DNA from: a virus
Length of the DNA: 64,000 nucleotides
Virus record (IMG/VR): IMGVR_UViG_3300033994_002454
Span: 60,016 to 124,015 of that record
Reading direction: 5' to 3' (one strand)
Under the pieces are notes generated by a model that saw only the letters and a list, made by a program, of their open reading frames with translations, searched no databases and had not been told where the DNA came from. A program made the translations under genes and the position numbers. Of the stretch, positions 60,495-64,000 are shown in pieces; the stretch's first letter is position 1, and each line of letters begins with the position of its first letter.

Positions 60495-62900
60495 TTAAGA
60501 CATTTTGTAACTATTTTTTCTATTTTCGTCTCCTTGAGTATTTGGGTTATCACCAGTTGTTGCTTCAATTACTTTTTTACCATCAATAGCTACATTTATT
60601 GGACGATTAGCTAAAGCGTTTACATCTTTTCTTAGTTCCATTATGGCATTTACTACAGATGAAGAATCACCACCTAATTTAATTTCTCCTTTCCCACCCA
60701 TTTTGGTAGCTTTACCTGGTTCAGATTTAACGTCGTTTCCAAATAAATTTGTACCTGCAATAACTGTATCTTTATCGTTTAATTGGATTGCTCCTTCTGG
60801 GCCTACTAAGGTGCGTTTACCGTATCCTGGAGGGGCGGACATTAAGTCATCAGCTTTATATGCAGCGATTGCTCCTATAACGGCTCCTACTCCTGCTAAT
60901 ATAACAGGGACTATAGCTCCAAATGACATAGCTGTAGATGCAGCAGTAGCTGCAGCAGCGTTTGCGGTATTAGCAGCTATTAAAGCTATAGTTCGTCCAA
61001 TAGCCATAATAATACCCCCAACTAATTTTCCAGCATATAATCCTGCTAAAAGTCCAGTAATTGAGTATATTAATGTAGTATTTTTTAACATTTCACCTAA
61101 GAAGTTTAGTATTAAACCCATAGGACCATCAACAATGCTAACAAAAATTTCTTTAACATGCTCCATAGTTTGAGCAAATTTTTCAGCATTAGATTGTTGT
61201 TCAAATTGCAAAGCTAATTGTTCATCACCTAATTCTTTAGCTGCTTCTTCAGCAGTACGGGTTTTTCTTAATTCTTCATATCTTGCTTTAGCAGCTTCAG
61301 CATCTTTAAAACCAATTTTAGCTAACGCTTCTCTTTCTATTAATGATTTAGCTAATTCTTCTCGATTTAACCCAATAGCTTTAGCAATAGCTTCTTGTTG
61401 GATTACGTTTAATTTACCAAAATCAGCAGCTGAGCCTACTTGGGCTGCTATCTCAGCGGCAGCATCAGCAGTTTTTCCGTTTAATGCTAATCCTCTTGCT
61501 CGTTCAAAATTTAAATCTTTACCTAAAAGTAATTCTGCACTTAATTCACTTTCAATAGATTGTTCAAAGTTTAATAAGCTTTCAGACATTTTTTCGGTTT
61601 GTTCAAGAGTCAAACCAAATTGTTTAGCTTTTACTACAGCTTCGGATACAGCTTTTAAACTTCCTCCTAAACTTAAAGTTAAAGCAGATGATGCTTTAGA
61701 AACGTCTTTTAATACTTGTTTTTCGTTTATAACAAGTTTATTACGCATAGCATATGCTTTAGCACCTCCTAATATTTCTGAGGAATTTTGGGCTAAGGTT
61801 TTTCCGTTTACTAAGGATACTTTTTGAATTGAAACTAACTCTTCATTAGTAAGTCCTGCTTTTTCACGTAGTTTAGTAAAGGTTTCTAAATCAGCTTTAT
61901 TAAGTTTAGCATTTGTTCCTAATGAGGTGCCAATAGCACTTTGGGTTTCCATAAATGCCCTAGCATTTAATGACATATCTCCAGAAGAAACTGCCATAGC
62001 AGCATATTCTTCTCTCATTTTTAATGCATCTTTATAACTTATGTTTTGTGATTTAGCAAAAGCTCCAGCTTGCTTATCTACATCTATAAACATTTTAACT
62101 AGCTGAGTGACTAAAAATAAAGGGTCTGTAAGTCCTTTTGCTATATCACCGCCAATAGATTTAAATCCTGCTCCTAAAGTTGCTAATTTTCCACCACCAT
62201 CTTTAGCAGTATCTCGCATTTTGCCTAATGCTTTATCAGCATCAATAAATTTACCAACTAATGGTACTTGGCTAATTCCTTTTATTAACTTGCCTGTAAG
62301 ACCAAGTTTAGAATTGATTTGTTCTTCTAACTTAATTTGTTCGTCTAACTGAGCATTAAATCTATTTATATGGACACTTTGTTCACTTAATTCACTATTA
62401 ATTTCATTTTGAGCCGCCCTTAATTTAGTTAAACGAGCTACCTCATTAGCTTCAAGTGTACTTTTATTTTCTAATCCTGAAATTTCGTCAGCTATAAGTT
62501 TTTGGGAAAGTTTTAAATCGTTTAATTTTTCAGCAACTTTTTTCTTTAAATTTTGTAATTCTTTTACTGATAAAGTAGATATTCCTTGTTGGTGACTTTG
62601 TAATTTTGCTGCTAAACTGGATAAATCTGAAAATGCTGCTTTAGATTTTCCAAGTCCACTATTCATGTTTTTCATCTCATCAACAATTCTAGTAAAACCT
62701 TCTCTAGCTCCTCCAATATCAGAAACATAATCAGCCCAATCTTGTCTTAATGATTTAACTATTCGTTCAGCATCAGAAAGACTCCCAGTAAAATTTTGAA
62801 AACTTGTTGCTTGTTGGGTATCATTTAACTGCTGAGCTAGTTTAATACCTTCTTGGATAAGTTTATTTAACTTTTCTTGTTCTTTAGGAGTTAAAGCCAT
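60495..62900 (-). CDS. Tape measure protein, 801 aa
   Basis: N-terminal 200 residues are long charged coiled coils (LNDTQQATSFQNFTGS, KKVAEKLNDLKLSQK). Helical repeats follow, and residues about 590-695 are strongly hydrophobic (LIYSITGLLAGLYAGKLVG, AAATAASTAMSFGAIVPV, ILAGVGAVIGAIAAY). This coiled coil plus membrane-span layout fits a tape measure that spans the tail tube and enters the cell. It comes right after the frameshift-type gene pair. Confidence 0.85.
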   Translation of the reverse strand: MALTPKEQEKLNKLIQEGIKLAQQLNDTQQATSFQNFTGSLSDAERIVKSLRQDWADYVSDIGGAREGFTRIVDEMKNMNSGLGKSKAAFSDLSSLAAKLQSHQQGISTLSVKELQNLKKKVAEKLNDLKLSQKLIADEISGLENKSTLEANEVARLTKLRAAQNEINSELSEQSVHINRFNAQLDEQIKLEEQINSKLGLTGKLIKGISQVPLVGKFIDADKALGKMRDTAKDGGGKLATLGAGFKSIGGDIAKGLTDPLFLVTQLVKMFIDVDKQAGAFAKSQNISYKDALKMREEYAAMAVSSGDMSLNARAFMETQSAIGTSLGTNAKLNKADLETFTKLREKAGLTNEELVSIQKVSLVNGKTLAQNSSEILGGAKAYAMRNKLVINEKQVLKDVSKASSALTLSLGGSLKAVSEAVVKAKQFGLTLEQTEKMSESLLNFEQSIESELSAELLLGKDLNFERARGLALNGKTADAAAEIAAQVGSAADFGKLNVIQQEAIAKAIGLNREELAKSLIEREALAKIGFKDAEAAKARYEELRKTRTAEEAAKELGDEQLALQFEQQSNAEKFAQTMEHVKEIFVSIVDGPMGLILNFLGEMLKNTTLIYSITGLLAGLYAGKLVGGIIMAIGRTIALIAANTANAAAATAASTAMSFGAIVPVILAGVGAVIGAIAAYKADDLMSAPPGYGKRTLVGPEGAIQLNDKDTVIAGTNLFGNDVKSEPGKATKMGGKGEIKLGGDSSSVVNAIMELRKDVNALANRPINVAIDGKKVIEATTGDNPNTQGDENRKNSYKMS

Positions 62901-62912
62901 TTAAATGATTTT

Positions 62913-62924
62913 ATTATAAATATT
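62913..62924 (-). promoter_or_regulatory. Late-class motif (AATATTTATAAT)
   Basis: Coding strand CAATATTTATAATAAAATC, about 14 bases before the tape measure ATG at 62900. Confidence 0.5.
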
Positions 62925-62938
62925 GAAAATCAACATTT

Positions 62939-63274
62939 TTAGCTATATTTAGGAACATTTTTGCTTTGTAGTGCTTTTTGAAGCAATTCAGGAGCTTTTA
63001 TTGTACCATCTGGGTTGATGACTGTTTTCTTTCCATCACCTACTTTGTTTTCAAGAGCATTTTTTTCTTCGGTATAAAAATCTTGAATTTTTGAGAATGT
63101 AAAACGGCGGAGCCATATAGGCATGTTATAGATTGTATCCCAATCGTATCCACCTTTACCGTGAAAAACTATCTCATGAATTTGTGTAAATACAGCAGCC
63201 CTAGCTTGGGGAGCTATTTCATAGGTCAGGCCAAAAAAAGCTAATCCCAATTGGGATACTGATTCTATCGTCAC
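62939..63274 (-). CDS. Downstream frame of tail-assembly pair (likely made by +1 frameshift)
   Basis: This frame has no ATG near its start; only a GTG at 63274. It overlaps the gp26-like gene by 56 bases in the +1 frame. It encodes YEIAPQARAAVFTQIHEIVFHGKGGYDWDTIY in part, a helical domain, and ends NVPKYS. It stands directly before the tape measure gene, where tail-assembly chaperones with frameshift forms are usually found. If the shift at 63282-63290 occurs, it adds about 114 residues to the upstream protein, making one of about 335 residues. Confidence 0.65.
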   Translation of the reverse strand: MTIESVSQLGLAFFGLTYEIAPQARAAVFTQIHEIVFHGKGGYDWDTIYNMPIWLRRFTFSKIQDFYTEEKNALENKVGDGKKTVINPDGTIKAPELLQKALQSKNVPKYS

Positions 63275-63947
63275 TCCCGTCGGGAAAAAAAGTTAGATCA
63301 ACATCTGGTTGAATCTCTCTAATATATTCTCTTAATGCCCTGGAGTCTTGGGCGAGAAGATAATTGTCGACAAATTCTCGAATGTCTTTTTTATCTCGTT
63401 TTCCTTCTACTGAGGTGATTAGGTATTTTAAACGGGTTGAAAGTTCGGGAGAGGCATCTTTATTGATTTTTTTCAAACCTTCTAGTTCACGAGCAATATC
63501 TTGTTCGTCTTTATGACTTAAAAGTTTAAATGTAACTACATTACCTGATTTAGGAAGGGTAAAGGTAAATTCGTTTACACGATTTGCAAATAATTCTTCT
63601 TTAAGTGGTTTATTTTCAACTTGAGATAAATCTACTGTATGAGAATCACCTAAATAATTAAAAGTATATTCAGCACCATATCCTAAAATACGAGCAGCAA
63701 CCATAATTGCATTTTTATCACCAATTAAAATATCATCATAATTAATTTTTGACACAATTAATGATTTCATTAATTTATCCAATACAGTACCGTTTTTAAT
63801 ATATGATTGGTTGGTAAGAATATCTTCTTCTTTAGCAGTCATGTATTTAATTTCAACAGTACCTTTTGCTAATTCAGAATCTTCAGGATATAGTAAGCCT
63901 TTAGAAGGTAATTCAACTGTTTCAGTTGGTAATTTAAATTCACTCAT
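63219..63947 (-). CDS. 26: T4 baseplate/tail assembly protein, gp26-like (T4_baseplate family)
   Basis: A 242-residue protein with VELPSKGLLYPEDS, VEIKYMTAKEEDILTN, and LIGDKNAIMVAARILGYGAEYTF in parts: the conserved block of the T4_baseplate (gp26-like) family. In T4 gp26 helps build the baseplate hub. Position just before the tape measure suggests a tail-assembly chaperone role too. Its last 21 codons follow the slippery run and are replaced if the ribosome shifts. Confidence 0.8.
   Translation of the reverse strand: MSEFKLPTETVELPSKGLLYPEDSELAKGTVEIKYMTAKEEDILTNQSYIKNGTVLDKLMKSLIVSKINYDDILIGDKNAIMVAARILGYGAEYTFNYLGDSHTVDLSQVENKPLKEELFANRVNEFTFTLPKSGNVVTFKLLSHKDEQDIARELEGLKKINKDASPELSTRLKYLITSVEGKRDKKDIREFVDNYLLAQDSRALREYIREIQPDVDLTFFPDGSDDRISIPIGISFFWPDL
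63282..63290 (-). other. Candidate +1 ribosomal frameshift site (TTT TTT CCC)
   Basis: In the gp26-like frame, codons are ACT TTT TTT CCC GAC. Phe-tRNA on the second TTT can re-pair with TTC in the +1 frame, giving TTC CCG ACG, which reads into the downstream frame at 63274. Upstream of the site the +1 frame has a stop (TAA), so the product depends on a shift in this small window. Confidence 0.55.
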
Positions 63948-63974
63948 AATTTTTATTTAATATAACTTTATTGT

Positions 63975-63990
63975 CCTATATACATATATT
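63975..63990 (-). promoter_or_regulatory. Promoter-like motif variant (ATATGTATATAGG)
   Basis: Coding strand AATATATGTATATAGG, about 28 bases before the gp26-like ATG. Same variant as at 12415-12430 (TATATA in place of TATAAT). The remaining bases to the window edge hold no other visible feature. Confidence 0.35.
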
Positions 63991-64000
63991 AAAGAGAAGA

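Noticed and set aside
60643-61173. Plus-strand open frame of 176 codons opposite the tape measure
   Set aside because: Antisense to the hydrophobic part of the tape measure; the Ala/Pro/Ile-rich product is a composition shadow.

Overview
This window is a contiguous piece of a large, AT-rich, T4-like (myovirus-type) tailed phage genome. Every convincing gene is read from the minus strand, packed with overlaps or gaps of a few bases, and no gene-free stretch reaches 300 bases. No tRNA, rRNA, CRISPR array, insertion sequence, integrase or bacterial housekeeping locus was seen. The phage assignment rests on a full T4-type replication set (family B polymerase, sliding clamp, two clamp-loader subunits, UvsX, gp41-like helicase, gp32-like SSB, flap nuclease), a baseplate/tape-measure block and fibre genes. 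Starts almost never carry a Shine-Dalgarno sequence; many have the context AAGTTATG instead. That, the low GC and a GH16 laminarinase-like enzyme fit a Bacteroidota (flavobacterial) host, but this is an inference.

Layout in window coordinates (transcription runs right to left). 63947-54098: tail assembly and baseplate, with a gp26-like/T4_baseplate protein that probably frameshifts into the next frame, a tape measure, a LysM/gp53-like wedge protein and a 1222-residue baseplate protein ending in a lysozyme-like domain. 53456-44665: DNA metabolism, with a divergent family A polymerase-like protein, gp32, UvsX, 5'-3' nuclease, DnaB-type helicase and class Ia ribonucleotide reductase (NrdB, NrdA). 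44639-43678: lysis cassette (small membrane protein, NlpC/P60-CHAP-type endolysin, Pam3-gp28-type holin) closed by a terminator. 43621-36711: fibre/adhesin block dominated by a 1194-residue protein with fourteen 16-residue repeats and SSYA-type repeats shared with its neighbours. 36658-32567: mixed accessory genes including GH16, ThyX, an Smr-domain protein and a lytic transglycosylase. 32565-26271: a 7-deazaguanine DNA-modification set (DpdA-like transglycosylase, QueC, QueD, QueE, FolE) interleaved with a thioredoxin and a fibre protein. 26265-14151: replication and chaperone block (polymerase B, clamp, GroES, GroEL, clamp loader, MazG-type proteins) with several small proteins carrying short peptides that resemble T4 capsid-targeting sequences. 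13373-12197: Cas4/RecB-type nuclease and a small DNA-binding protein. 12163-1468: a glycan block of about 11 kb (glycosyltransferases, sugar-nucleotide dehydratase, short aminotransferase, NeuD/PglD-like acetyltransferase, FkbM methyltransferase). The left end holds a DksA/TraR-type zinc finger and a gene that runs off the window.

Regulation: two recurrent motifs differing by one base precede transcription-unit starts on the coding strand. ATATTTATAAT sits before virion-type genes, while ATATGTATAAT and relatives sit mostly before replication, accessory or small genes. Eight hairpins, most followed by a T-run, mark unit ends; three share almost the same GCTTGC stem. The most notable points are the candidate +1 frameshift upstream of the tape measure, the DpdA/preQ0 pathway with unusual Que enzymes, the family A polymerase-like protein beside a family B replicase, the capsid-targeting-like peptides, the 16-residue repeat fibre and the one-base promoter-motif split.
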